The position numbers and the translations under genes are program-made. Under the pieces are notes generated by a model. The model saw only the letters and a list, made by a program, of their open reading frames with translations. It made no database searches and was not told the DNA's origin. DNA of 64,000 nt, from positions 1 through 64,000 of the forward strand of contig JAIROX010000005.1 of assembly GCA_031257295.1 (NCBI GenBank). Direction: 5' to 3'. Each line of letters opens with the position of its first letter. Position 1 is the first letter of the stretch. This document shows positions 51,172 to 59,544 of the stretch, piece by piece. The DNA is from Candidatus Nomurabacteria bacterium (lineage in GTDB: Bacteria; Patescibacteriota; Saccharimonadia; Saccharimonadales; Saccharimonadaceae).

Positions 51172-51717
51172 TTAACCCTGGCCAAAGTTAACTTTGATGA
51201 CCTTACCGTTTCCATAGTTCTCGTCACATAAATCTATGCGAAAGAACACAACGGCACCGTCACGCGGTACTTCTACCGCACCGACGATATAGTCACCTGG
51301 TTTCGAGCTCAAAACGAGCTCCCTGAGTCTAGTCAATAACCTTTCGACAACTGGTTCACCGCCAGGCTTAAACTTATCAATAGATTCAGGTGACACTCGA
51401 CCATCACCTCTAAATAATGCAAACGAGTAATCAGCATCACTAACAGCGAGGTCTTCTGGAACGCTGTCTGCCAAATCACCCACCATAGTCATTGCCATGA
51501 GTAGCGAATTATCAATATCACCAGGGTAGACTGGTATCAACGAATGGTCAAAACCATAATAGAACTTGTCTTTTAGCCTAATACCAAATAGCTTTTCTAC
51601 TTGGCTTAAGTTGATATCATATTCGACAGATCTCTCTGCATGCTCTCTTGCGTCCAACGCGTCGATCCCGAGGCTTTTCAGAAACGCATAGTTTTCATCA
51701 AACAACGTAGTGCCCAT
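51172..51717 (-). CDS. Orphan 181-residue protein with attenuator leader
   Basis: Soluble, acidic, mixed alpha/beta, no recognised family. Text such as FYYGFDHSLIPVYPGDIDNS and DYIVGAVEVPRDGAVVFFRIDL suggests a compact domain. GGAGGAG precedes the ATG. A hairpin (CCAGGGT/ACCCTGG) is built around its stop codon. Its leader contains two hairpins, the second terminator-like. Confidence 0.6.
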   Translation of the reverse strand: MGTTLFDENYAFLKSLGIDALDAREHAERSVEYDINLSQVEKLFGIRLKDKFYYGFDHSLIPVYPGDIDNSLLMAMTMVGDLADSVPEDLAVSDADYSFALFRGDGRVSPESIDKFKPGGEPVVERLLTRLRELVLSSKPGDYIVGAVEVPRDGAVVFFRIDLCDENYGNGKVIKVNFGQG

Positions 51718-51737
51718 AACCTTCTCCTCCTAAAGTA

Positions 51738-51763
51738 CAAAAAGCGTGGGCCTTGCCCCACGC
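51738..51763 (-). terminator. Terminator-like hairpin in the leader of the 51172 gene
   Basis: GCGTGGG/CCCACGC stem followed on the minus strand by TTTTTG, located directly before the GGAGG site. With the upstream hairpin AGGACT-CGAAAA-AGTCCT (51783-51800) it forms a leader of about 80 nt able to attenuate transcription. No known riboswitch class is recognised. Confidence 0.65.
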
Positions 51764-51805
51764 CAACCAACAACTTTAAATTAGGACTTTTTCGAGTCCT
51801 ATTTT

Positions 51806-51834
51806 AATATAATCCACCTGTGCCAATATGTAAA
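51806..51834 (-). promoter_or_regulatory. Promoter of the 51172 gene
   Basis: TTTACA (51834-51829) and TATATT (51811-51806) spaced by 17 nt, transcribing through the leader hairpins. Divergent from the penicillin-binding protein promoter. Confidence 0.75.
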
Positions 51835-51838
51835 TCCA

Positions 51839-51847
51839 TGCTACAAT
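51839..51847 (+). promoter_or_regulatory. Promoter of the penicillin-binding protein gene
   Basis: TGCTACAAT, the same extended -10 sequence seen before alkD and the recombinase. The start would be near 51854, leaving a leader of about 23 nt with GGAG. Confidence 0.6.
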
Positions 51848-51876
51848 ATTAAGCACAAGTTTACATGGAGTTATAG

Positions 51877-54513
51877 GTGGTTAAGAGAAAGTCTACTAAG
51901 AAATCTAATAATTTAAGTACGTATGCTAATTTAGCGCATCGTTATAAGACGAAGAAGGACGCTAAGGCGCGCGAAAAGGCCGAGTATCTGGCAAAGTTGC
52001 CTAAAGACCCGGTTAAGCGCTTCTTCTACCGCTTGCACCCTAAGCGAGTCGCTAAATACTGGTTTTCTAAGCGCGGTTTAAAGACTGCTCTAAAGATTGT
52101 TGGCGTATTTATAGCCATAGTCGTTCTATTTATAGGTGGTCTGTTCCTGTATTACCGTAAAGACCTCGACGCTATCCGCCCAGGTGAGCTAGCCAAAAAA
52201 GTTAAGTCCACCGTCAACCGCTACGAAGACCGTAACGGTGTTCTGCTCTGGGAAGATAAGGGCAACGGCAATTACAAGTTGGTCGTAGAAGGCAGCGAAA
52301 TCAATAAGTACATGCGCCAGGCCACAGTGGCCATCGAGGATAAAAGCTTCTACAGCCACCACGGCGTCAGCTTGACTGGCGTGGCTAGAGCATTCTTCAA
52401 CAACCTTGGCGGTGGTAACGTCCAGGGCGGCAGCACGTTAACTCAGCAGCTCATTAAGCAAGTATACTTCTCCGATGAGGCCAGCAAACGCAATGCCAGC
52501 GGCATTCCGCGTAAAGTCAAGGAAATGATCTTAGCTATAGAAGTTGAACGCATGTACGACAAAGAGCAAATTATCACGCTTTATCTTAACGAATCACCGT
52601 ACGGTGGCCGCCGTAACGGCGTAGAATCAGGCGCCAGGACCTACTTCGGTAAGTCAGCCAAAGACTTAGACTTAGCCGAATCGGCACTTTTAGCCGCAAT
52701 TCCGAACAACCCAGCCGTTCTTGACCCTTACAACACCTACGGCAACGACCTACTTGTCAAGCGTCAACATACCACTTTGGACAATATGGTTGAACTAGGC
52801 TATATAACCAAAGCCGAAGCCAAAAAGGCCAAAGAGGTGCCCATTTTAGACCGCGTCAAGCCCGAATCCAACCAATACGAGAACATCAAGGCGCCGCATT
52901 TCGTGCTAGAAGTTAAAAAACAGCTCGAAAGTGAGCTGGGTGTTAAAACCGTCCGCAGCGGCGGGCTAACAATTAAGACAACTCTAGACTTAAAAGCTCA
53001 AGAAATCGCTGAGCAAGCCGTTAAAGACGGCCAAGAATACCTTTACTTATCCAAGTCGGACAATATTGCGCTGTCGTCAGTAGACACCACCACTGGACAA
53101 GTTATCGCCATGGTCGGCAGTGTCGACTACTACAAAGAAGGCTACGGCCAAACCAACGCGGCTACGTCACCGCTCGAGCCTGGTTCGTCCATAAAGCCAA
53201 TTGTCGACTATGCGCCACTATTCAAACAGCGCTCAGGCACCAACTTCGGCCCAGGATCAGTGCTACGTGACGAAAATATCGATAGCATCTACTGTGCTGG
53301 TGCGGCTGGCGGCTGCCATGTTGGCAACTTCACCGGTCGCTTCTACGGTGATGTCACCATACGTCAAGCACTGTCTAACTCGCTTAATATCCCAGCTATT
53401 AAAGCCATGTATATCAATGGCACCGAAGATAGTATTAAAACCGCCCACGACCTTGGCGACAAAAACTATTGCGCCGACAACAATAACGCCGGCCTATCAT
53501 CCGCCATCGGTGGTGGCTGCACCGTTATCCCAGTCGAGCACGCCAATGCTTACGCTAGCTTTGCTCGCGGTGGTAGCTACAAGCCATTAGCTTACACTCT
53601 GGAAGTCAAAAACTTCTCTGGCGATGTCATCAAGAAATGGGAAGACCCTAAGGGCAAACAAGCCGTTGATCCGCAAGTTGCCTATATGATAAGCGACGTC
53701 TTACACGACCCTAACGCTCGTGCTAGCCTGGTCTGGGGCTCGGCGTCTTACGGTTACGGCTTCGTAGTGCCAGGCGTTTGGACAGCCACCAAAACCGGTA
53801 CCACCGAAAACGGTTTCGGTAAGTCTAAAGACCTCTGGGTAGCATCATACTCTTCGGCCATTGCCACCACCGTTTGGAATGGCAATCACGACGGCTCGCC
53901 AATGATGGGCAATGACAGCAATCACGTACTCGGTCGTCATGTGGTAAACGATTATATGGAACGCGTCCACAAAGAGGTCTACGCCCCACAAGGCAAGTGG
54001 AAGTCCGGCGATCAACCCGCCAAACCAGACGGAATCAAAACCTTAACTATCAATGGTAAAACCGACATTTGGCCATCATGGTTTGATGCTAAGTATAGTG
54101 GCGTCAAAAAATCTAAGATGACCTTCGACACCATCAGCCGTAAAAAGGCCACCAGCTGTACACCAGATAGCACCAAAATAGAGGTTGAAGTGTCTATCAT
54201 TACCGACCCCGTCACCAAAAAAGATCGCACCATGGCGGATGGCTATGACACCGAGCACGAGGACGACGTTCATAAGTGCACCGACCGAAAACCAAGCGCC
54301 TCAATAACCGTCAACGGCACAGATATAGACATAACTTTCGTGCCTGGTAGCTTCACCATCAAGAGCTATACGCTCTATATCGATGGCGCTCAGGTTAGTA
54401 GCGGTGCCGTTAGCGGCAGCAGCCTGTCCTTCCCTTATCCGTCGTATACCAACCAGCCGATCAGCCTACGCCTAGTTGACGAAGGCGGCTACGAAGCTAC
54501 TGTAAAAAGATAG
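51877..54513 (+). CDS. Class A penicillin-binding protein (bifunctional)
   Basis: 878 residues, GTG start. A basic cytoplasmic N-terminus, membrane anchor at about 71-92, a GT51 glycosyltransferase domain with VAIEDKSFYSHHG (about 151-163) and GGSTLTQQLIKQ (about 185-196), then the transpeptidase domain with SxxK in PGSSIKP (about 435-441), SxN in LSNSLN (about 497-502) and KTGT near 640. The C-terminal 180 residues form a linker plus a beta-rich Ig-like domain. Polymerises and crosslinks peptidoglycan outside the membrane. Confidence 0.96.
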   Translation: MVKRKSTKKSNNLSTYANLAHRYKTKKDAKAREKAEYLAKLPKDPVKRFFYRLHPKRVAKYWFSKRGLKTALKIVGVFIAIVVLFIGGLFLYYRKDLDAIRPGELAKKVKSTVNRYEDRNGVLLWEDKGNGNYKLVVEGSEINKYMRQATVAIEDKSFYSHHGVSLTGVARAFFNNLGGGNVQGGSTLTQQLIKQVYFSDEASKRNASGIPRKVKEMILAIEVERMYDKEQIITLYLNESPYGGRRNGVESGARTYFGKSAKDLDLAESALLAAIPNNPAVLDPYNTYGNDLLVKRQHTTLDNMVELGYITKAEAKKAKEVPILDRVKPESNQYENIKAPHFVLEVKKQLESELGVKTVRSGGLTIKTTLDLKAQEIAEQAVKDGQEYLYLSKSDNIALSSVDTTTGQVIAMVGSVDYYKEGYGQTNAATSPLEPGSSIKPIVDYAPLFKQRSGTNFGPGSVLRDENIDSIYCAGAAGGCHVGNFTGRFYGDVTIRQALSNSLNIPAIKAMYINGTEDSIKTAHDLGDKNYCADNNNAGLSSAIGGGCTVIPVEHANAYASFARGGSYKPLAYTLEVKNFSGDVIKKWEDPKGKQAVDPQVAYMISDVLHDPNARASLVWGSASYGYGFVVPGVWTATKTGTTENGFGKSKDLWVASYSSAIATTVWNGNHDGSPMMGNDSNHVLGRHVVNDYMERVHKEVYAPQGKWKSGDQPAKPDGIKTLTINGKTDIWPSWFDAKYSGVKKSKMTFDTISRKKATSCTPDSTKIEVEVSIITDPVTKKDRTMADGYDTEHEDDVHKCTDRKPSASITVNGTDIDITFVPGSFTIKSYTLYIDGAQVSSGAVSGSSLSFPYPSYTNQPISLRLVDEGGYEATVKR

Positions 54514-54526
54514 CTCCAGTTAATAC

Positions 54527-54555
54527 TTGACAAATGTTGCCATGTGTGATAAAAT
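54527..54555 (+). promoter_or_regulatory. Promoter of the 54605 gene
   Basis: Consensus TTGACA (54527-54532) and TAAAAT (54550-54555), 17-nt spacer. It begins 14 nt after the penicillin-binding protein stop; no terminator was seen between them. Confidence 0.85.
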
Positions 54556-54604
54556 GGTGGTATATTAGGAGTTTTGTACCTTGAAAAAGAAAGGGTGGTA
54601 TATT

Positions 54605-55045
54605 ATGGCCAAGAACAATAGGGGCCTGCCCGGGTTCGAGCTGGACAGGATGGGTTTAGAGCAGGAGAAGGCGGCGCGGTGCACCATGGGTAGAGATGCC
54701 AGGTTGGCCCGCGACAAAAGCCGCGTCTGCCGGACGGCCATTCGCGCCGGCTACAGCCGGGAAAGAGCAAATCTCTTGAGTAATTTACTCAGCGATGAGC
54801 TCAAAGTTAACGTGCTATATGCACTGATTGACGCCCGGCTGAGTTTCCGCGTCGCGATGGAGCTTCGCGACAAGTTCCATGAGCTAACGTCAAAGCAGCT
54901 CGAATCGGCCATCAAGGAGTCACAAGTGCTCGGCATCGGCACATGCGACGAAGTGGCAATCGAGTTCCTGCACGACCTGCTCGGTCCTGCACTCCAGCTC
55001 AAACGCGAAAGAAAAAAGCTCCGCGGCAACAAGCGCTCAGGTTAA
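54605..55045 (+). CDS. Orphan basic helical protein
   Basis: 146 residues from MAKNNRGLPG, preceded by AAGGGTGG. The TTG start eight codons upstream is less likely. Arg/Lys rich and helical (AGYSRERANLLSNLLSDELK) with a basic tail RERKKLRGNKR. No family recognised; a nucleic-acid-binding role is possible but unproven. It converges on the PIN-TRAM gene with a 4-nt overlap. Confidence 0.55.
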   Translation: MAKNNRGLPGFELDRMGLEQEKAARCTMGRDARLARDKSRVCRTAIRAGYSRERANLLSNLLSDELKVNVLYALIDARLSFRVAMELRDKFHELTSKQLESAIKESQVLGIGTCDEVAIEFLHDLLGPALQLKRERKKLRGNKRSG

Positions 55046-55959
55046 TTCCTGGGCGCCTTTTTTTCGCCAGAATTAGCCAGCCGCACCAGGCGTTCTTCGC
55101 CGGTTTCTTTACGGCGCGGGCGACGCGCAGTCTTTGGTTTTGGTTGACTATTTTCAGTACTCTTTTTATCTTGGCCATCGCCTCGATTCCCTCTTTGGCC
55201 TTGGCGCTTGCGTTCACCTTCCTGGCGCTGCCTAGGTACCGATGTGGCCTGCCTAGGCTTGGCAGCCTGCTTACCATGCAGCTTAGCGAACATCATTTTA
55301 CCAGCCGAAGTCTGCAGGTAGCGAATAAACTCTACCTCAACAGTCTGGCCAACACTACTAGCCGCATCTTCAACCACTACCATTGTGCCATCGCCCAGGT
55401 AGCCAACCGCCTGGCCAGCCTCAGAGCCTTTTTGCTTTAATTCCAGCTTGAGCGTTTCACCTGGCAAAACTTCCGAGCGCAGTCCGCGGGCCAAGTCGTT
55501 GATGTTTAACACCGTGATACCCTCTACTACAGCAACCTTATTCAAGTTAAAGTCGTTGGTCATGATTAAGCCACCATACTTCTTGGCAAGCGTGATAAGG
55601 CGGTTATCCACGCCCTCAGACACAAACGGGTCGTCACGCATGATAGTCACCGTCAGACCACTCACCTTTTGCAGCTCGGCTACCACATCTAACCCAAAGC
55701 GCGCCCTGGAGCGCTTGTCGCTGTCCGAGCCATCGGCCAGCAGCTGCAACTCAGACAGCACACTCTTCGGCACTACCAATTCATCGCCAATATAGCCAGT
55801 TTGCGCCACGGCCAAAACTCGCCCGTCGATCAAGCTCGAAGTGTCAACAAACACTTTGCGCTTACCGCCACGGCCAATCGTTCGGCCGGTGTTTTTTAAT
55901 ACTAATATCGTGGTTTCAATAAATATCACCACTAAAATAATTCCAATATAAAATTCCAT
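55042..55959 (-). CDS. Membrane-anchored PIN-TRAM domain protein (YacL-like)
   Basis: 305 residues: one N-terminal helix (about 3-22), a PIN nuclease fold starting VFVDTSSLIDGR with Asp39 and Asp45, further acidic residues in TNDFNLNKVA, then a TRAM domain (about 170-235, LKLELKQKGSEAGQAVGYLGDG region) that binds RNA, and a long Arg/Lys/Gln-rich disordered tail. Homologous proteins sit next to radA in many Gram-positives, as here. Likely an RNase or RNA-binding factor at the membrane. Confidence 0.85.
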   Translation of the reverse strand: MEFYIGIILVVIFIETTILVLKNTGRTIGRGGKRKVFVDTSSLIDGRVLAVAQTGYIGDELVVPKSVLSELQLLADGSDSDKRSRARFGLDVVAELQKVSGLTVTIMRDDPFVSEGVDNRLITLAKKYGGLIMTNDFNLNKVAVVEGITVLNINDLARGLRSEVLPGETLKLELKQKGSEAGQAVGYLGDGTMVVVEDAASSVGQTVEVEFIRYLQTSAGKMMFAKLHGKQAAKPRQATSVPRQRQEGERKRQGQRGNRGDGQDKKSTENSQPKPKTARRPRRKETGEERLVRLANSGEKKAPRN

Positions 55960-55993
55960 AAATTCTCCTCTACGGTCGTTATATCCGTAACAG

Positions 55994-56121
55994 TCTTTTT
56001 CTAAATCATGTTGGTCTGCGCGTAAAGGCCAATGGAGCTAACCAAGAGACAGGGCCCCCGCGTAGCATGGGGATGTCTCTTGGATTAGATCGCTTGGTCT
56101 AGCCAGAGATTTAGAAAAAGA
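55994..56121 (-). ncRNA. Structured intergenic element, 128 nt
   Basis: A 14-bp outer stem (TCTTTTTCTAAATC with GATTTAGAAAAAGA) encloses a strong inner hairpin: CCAAGAGACA with TGTCTCTTGG (56042-56051 and 56074-56083) topped by CCCC/GGGG, plus flanking CTAA/TTAG pairs. No T-run follows on either strand, so it is not a simple terminator. It lies between radA and the PIN-TRAM gene and could be the leader RNA of the latter, an independent small RNA or a MITE-like repeat with terminal inverted repeats. Confidence 0.6.
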
Positions 56122-56141
56122 GCTGTAAGGATAGGTCCAAC

Positions 56142-57503
56142 CTATTTGTTAATGTATTTAATGAGTGCTTGGCGCAGGTCGGTGGCCGGTAAGACAAACT
56201 TGCTGCTCCCCTTAGCCGCCGACTTTGGAGCGATAGCAGCCGTAAAGCCTAACTTTTTAGCTTCGGCAATGCGCTTATCAGCACCATAAGCCGAACGAAT
56301 CTCGCCACCCAAGCCCACTTCTCCAAACACCACAAGCTCTTCGTTTAGCTTGCGAGCTCCAGCTGCCGACGCCACCGCCATGCAAACCGCCAGGTCGGCT
56401 GCCGGGTCGTTTAGCTTCATACCACCTACCACATTTAGATAAATATCTTTGTCACTAAGCCTAAGCTTGGTGCGTTGCTCCAAAACCGCCACTAGTAAGT
56501 TTAGCCTATTTAGGTCAAAACCGCTAGCCGTACGCTTCGGATAGCCAAAACTCGTGGTATTTACCAGCGCCTGAATCTCGACCAAAATCGGCCGCGCACC
56601 TTCAATGGTAGCCAGCACAATTGAGCCATCGGTGTTCTGTCGCTCGGACAGTAGCGCCGCCGATGGGTTGGCAACCGGCTTTAATCCGCTCGAGTCCATC
56701 TCAAAAATTGCTAATTCGTTGGTTGATCCAAAACGGTTTTTGACCGCTCTAAGAGTTTTGAACCCGCCATACCTATCGCCTTCGAAGTTCAATACCACAT
56801 CTACTAGGTGTTCCAAGATCTTGGGCCCGGCCAGTGTACCCTCTTTGGTGACATGCCCGACAATCACCACGGCAGTGTTACTGGCTTTGGCCGCCCGGAT
56901 GATCACGTTACCGCTATTTGTCACCTGGCTAACCGTCCCTGGCGCCGAACTAACCTCGGCCAAATTGAGGGTTTGAATAGAGTCAACCACCACCAAACCA
57001 TACTTGCCACTACGCACCGTGGCCGCAATGTCGTCAGCGCTGGTACTGCTGGCGAAACTGAGGTCCTCATGGTGTTTTTTGGCAATCCGTTCAGCCCGGA
57101 GCTTCACCTGGTGCGCCGACTCTTCACCAGATATATACAATACCGGCACGCTAAGCGCGATGTTGCTACACACTTGGAGCAAAAGTGTGCTTTTACCAAT
57201 CCCCGGCTGACCAGCCAGGAGCGTCACACTTGCTGGCAAGATACCACCGCCCAGCACGTCGTCTAGGTCGCCAAAGCCAGTCTTTAGCCGCGCTTTTTCG
57301 TCACCAGCGTCGATAGAGTTTACTGACTGCACGCTCAACACCTTACCACTGCTGGCGCTACGGCTAACCGCCGACTTACCAGTATCTTCAACAGCCTGCT
57401 CCAACAGCGTATTCCACTCGCCGCACTGCTCGCACTTGCCCGACCATTTAGAATAGCTAGCACCACAGTTCTGGCAGACAAACTTCACCTTTAACTTAAC
57501 CAT
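56142..57503 (-). CDS. radA: DNA repair protein RadA
   Basis: 453 residues. Zinc finger Cys10, Cys13, Cys24, Cys27 (CQNCG and CEQCG), Walker A GQPGIGKST at 98-106, the RadA motif KNRFG near 257, and a C-terminal Lon-protease-like domain. A RecA-like helicase promoting branch migration in recombination. The -10 TAAAAT (57511-57516) is 7 nt from the ATG, so leaderless or nearly so. Confidence 0.97.
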   Translation of the reverse strand: MVKLKVKFVCQNCGASYSKWSGKCEQCGEWNTLLEQAVEDTGKSAVSRSASSGKVLSVQSVNSIDAGDEKARLKTGFGDLDDVLGGGILPASVTLLAGQPGIGKSTLLLQVCSNIALSVPVLYISGEESAHQVKLRAERIAKKHHEDLSFASSTSADDIAATVRSGKYGLVVVDSIQTLNLAEVSSAPGTVSQVTNSGNVIIRAAKASNTAVVIVGHVTKEGTLAGPKILEHLVDVVLNFEGDRYGGFKTLRAVKNRFGSTNELAIFEMDSSGLKPVANPSAALLSERQNTDGSIVLATIEGARPILVEIQALVNTTSFGYPKRTASGFDLNRLNLLVAVLEQRTKLRLSDKDIYLNVVGGMKLNDPAADLAVCMAVASAAGARKLNEELVVFGEVGLGGEIRSAYGADKRIAEAKKLGFTAAIAPKSAAKGSSKFVLPATDLRQALIKYINK

Positions 57504-57546
57504 CTCTACTATTTTAACACGGCTTGCCCTTAGCAGAGAATAAGGC

Positions 57547-57552
57547 TAAAAT
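57547..57552 (+). promoter_or_regulatory. Leaderless promoter of the HAD-like gene
   Basis: TAAAAT ends 6 nt before ATG 57559, again placing the start site at the initiation codon. Divergent from the radA promoter. Confidence 0.6.
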
Positions 57553-57558
57553 ACAACC

Positions 57559-58422
57559 ATGAACGATATTGAAATCAGCGCATTAGAAAGCAACAAACTC
57601 CATCTGTTAAAACTAGCCGATAACGGGCCCATGGTTTTCTTTTCGGGCGTTTCGAACGTGCTTGAAGACAAAGACGGCAAACTAATTAGCGAAGTTAAAG
57701 TTGCAGCCGAGGCAGCCATGAAGCGAGGGCACTTTGTAGTACCCGTCACCGGCAGACCAGACAAGGCGACCAAACGGCTAGCTTCCGAGCTAGGCACCAA
57801 CAACTGGGTAGCCAACGCTGGCAGCACAATTTGTGTTAACGGCAAAATAGTTGCCAGCAACACATTAGACGGTGACATTGTTAAAACAATATGCGAACTA
57901 GCTGGTAAAAATGGTCTGGACATCATGGGCGACGAGGACGAGCTAGTGACCTGCTCCAACCCACAAAATGTCTACGCCCGCTGGGAAGCGGCATTATTTG
58001 GCCAGGCTAGTGCCATAAAGCGGTTCAACGCATCAGCAGAGCATAAGAAAATGATCCTATTAGTACCAAACAACTTCCGCAAACAGCTAACCAGTCTACC
58101 AGAAATATTCCGCAGCGAGCTAAAACGTATACTCGGCTCTTCGTATTTCAAGCAAGTAGACAACCTAAGCATTCTGGTATCTCACGCCGGCCGATACGTA
58201 GAGATATATCCAGCCAGGAAATCTCACGCCATCAATATCGTGCGCGACCAGCTTGGTGTACTATTCGAGAACACCGTTGGGGTCGGCTACTCAGGAAGTG
58301 ACGCCGATATGTGGGGCGCCGTCTCTATACCCGTAGCTATGAAGTTTGCTCCATCAATATTTACAAAAGATGCCGCCTTCCAGGCTAAAACCATGGTAGA
58401 AGTGTTCGAAAAACTCGGCTAA
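57559..58422 (+). CDS. HAD-like protein lacking the catalytic aspartate
   Basis: 287 residues with the Cof-type haloacid-dehalogenase layout: motif I position FFSGVSNVLEDKDGKL (about 27-42), motif II VPVTGRPD (62-68), a cap domain, and motif IV-like VGYSGSDADMWGAV (about 258-271). In active enzymes motif I reads DxDGT; here the first Asp is Ser29 and the second is Ser32, so phosphatase activity by the usual mechanism is unlikely. It may bind a phosphorylated ligand or RNA. Leaderless. Confidence 0.75.
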   Translation: MNDIEISALESNKLHLLKLADNGPMVFFSGVSNVLEDKDGKLISEVKVAAEAAMKRGHFVVPVTGRPDKATKRLASELGTNNWVANAGSTICVNGKIVASNTLDGDIVKTICELAGKNGLDIMGDEDELVTCSNPQNVYARWEAALFGQASAIKRFNASAEHKKMILLVPNNFRKQLTSLPEIFRSELKRILGSSYFKQVDNLSILVSHAGRYVEIYPARKSHAINIVRDQLGVLFENTVGVGYSGSDADMWGAVSIPVAMKFAPSIFTKDAAFQAKTMVEVFEKLG

Positions 58423-58446
58423 ACTAGCCAAAAAGTGCCGCTACCA

Positions 58447-58475
58447 TTGACTTTTTTAACAAAGTGTGCTATACT
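58447..58475 (+). promoter_or_regulatory. Promoter of the HD-domain gene
   Basis: TTGACT (58447-58452), 17-nt spacer ending GTGTGC, TATACT (58470-58475). Nearly identical to the rpsL P1 promoter over the -35 and spacer, which suggests co-regulation with ribosomal genes. Confidence 0.88.
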
Positions 58476-58482
58476 GCTAGCA

Positions 58483-58630
58483 TATAGTTATTCTCAACAA
58501 GATAACTCGAACATTAAGAGATGTTGATTCGGAGTAGTATTCTGCCCGGGTTTGCTTGTTGAGGAATATCTTTTATTTTTGCCTACTTTGTAGGCTATTT
58601 GCTGAGTCGTAATGGCGACAGAAAGAGGTG
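58483..58630 (+). promoter_or_regulatory. Structured leader of the HD-domain gene
   Basis: CTCAACAAG (58493-58501) pairs with CTTGTTGAG (58555-58563), flanked by TATT/AATA, and encloses AACAT-TAAGAG-ATGTT and a G/C-rich segment. A second hairpin GCCTAC-TTT-GTAGGC (58580-58594) follows. The arrangement, about 150 nt without ORF, resembles a riboswitch or a protein-binding leader. Class unknown. Confidence 0.5.
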
Positions 58631-58634
58631 GAAA

Positions 58635-59501
58635 ATGGGAGACATATCCAATGGGGCTCTGGCTAGCATTTTTAACAAATGCTCCAGGTATGTTGATAGT
58701 CTCGTGCGTAGCTACATAGATGCGCACGAGGAAAATGCGGAGACTCGCCTGATGGCGACGCATTTTCCGGCAGTCTTAAAGGCCGCGAGAACGATAACCA
58801 ATCTGCGAGAGTTATCTAATACGGACAAAGCGATTGCTTACGTGATAGCGGCGTTGCACGACGCCGGACGCTTGTCGCAAGATAAGCTCGTCGGTAGGAA
58901 CGATGACGCAACGGGGCTACCTCATGCATTCCTGTCGTGCCTGAAGGCACAGGAGAAAATGCAGGAGCTACTGTCACCCATAAAGGTGACGGATCTTGAC
59001 GAGATTTGGACACTCGTCATGACCGCAGTGCTAAACCACACAAATATGAAAGGTGCTGTGCTGAACGAGGATAAGTTAACGGAACGGCAAAGGCTACACT
59101 TAGAGACCATTAAGGAAGCTGACGCTATGGCGAACCTGTCCGACAAGTTTCCAAACCCGAAGAACGCGGCCGACCTAATGGAGGTCAATGGCTGCACGTT
59201 GGAGGGCTTGATCAAGTCTGACTTCAGTCAGGATGTTTTGGATACGGTTTTAGCCCGTAAGGGTGTAAACTATGAGGAAATTCGTAAGGCTGGCAACACA
59301 CCAGCCAACTGGTACCTCGCGTGGATGGCACACGGATATAATATCGTGAACAAATTCACGGCACAGGCACTGCTTAACGGTGGCTATCTCGGCGCCATGG
59401 CTACAATCGTAGACTTCGAAAAGTCTGCGACATCAGCAGCAATGTTGCAAGCCGCTGAAGCCGTCAATAGCTACCTCGAAGAGATAGCGTACGGAGTTTA
59501 A
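58635..59501 (+). CDS. HD-domain protein
   Basis: 288 residues from MGDISNGALA with GAGGTGG upstream. HD-superfamily metal ligands are arranged as His43 (ATHFPAV), His75-Asp76 (ALHDAG), a later His in VLNHTN and Asp in KEADAMAN. HD proteins hydrolyse nucleotides or cyclic/alarmone nucleotides. The substrate is unknown, and no ppGpp-synthetase domain is attached. The strong r-protein-like promoter and long leader point to growth-linked control. Confidence 0.7.
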   Translation: MGDISNGALASIFNKCSRYVDSLVRSYIDAHEENAETRLMATHFPAVLKAARTITNLRELSNTDKAIAYVIAALHDAGRLSQDKLVGRNDDATGLPHAFLSCLKAQEKMQELLSPIKVTDLDEIWTLVMTAVLNHTNMKGAVLNEDKLTERQRLHLETIKEADAMANLSDKFPNPKNAADLMEVNGCTLEGLIKSDFSQDVLDTVLARKGVNYEEIRKAGNTPANWYLAWMAHGYNIVNKFTAQALLNGGYLGAMATIVDFEKSATSAAMLQAAEAVNSYLEEIAYGV

Positions 59502-59512
59502 AGCATCTCGCA

Positions 59513-59540
59513 AAAGACCCTCGATTATATCGAGGGTCTT
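59513..59540. terminator. Bidirectional terminator
   Basis: AAGACCCTCGAT/ATCGAGGGTCTT, a 12-bp stem with T-rich sequence after it on the plus strand and TTTTG on the minus strand. It serves the converging HD gene and the metallopeptidase gene. Confidence 0.85.
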
Positions 59541-59544
59541 ACTT

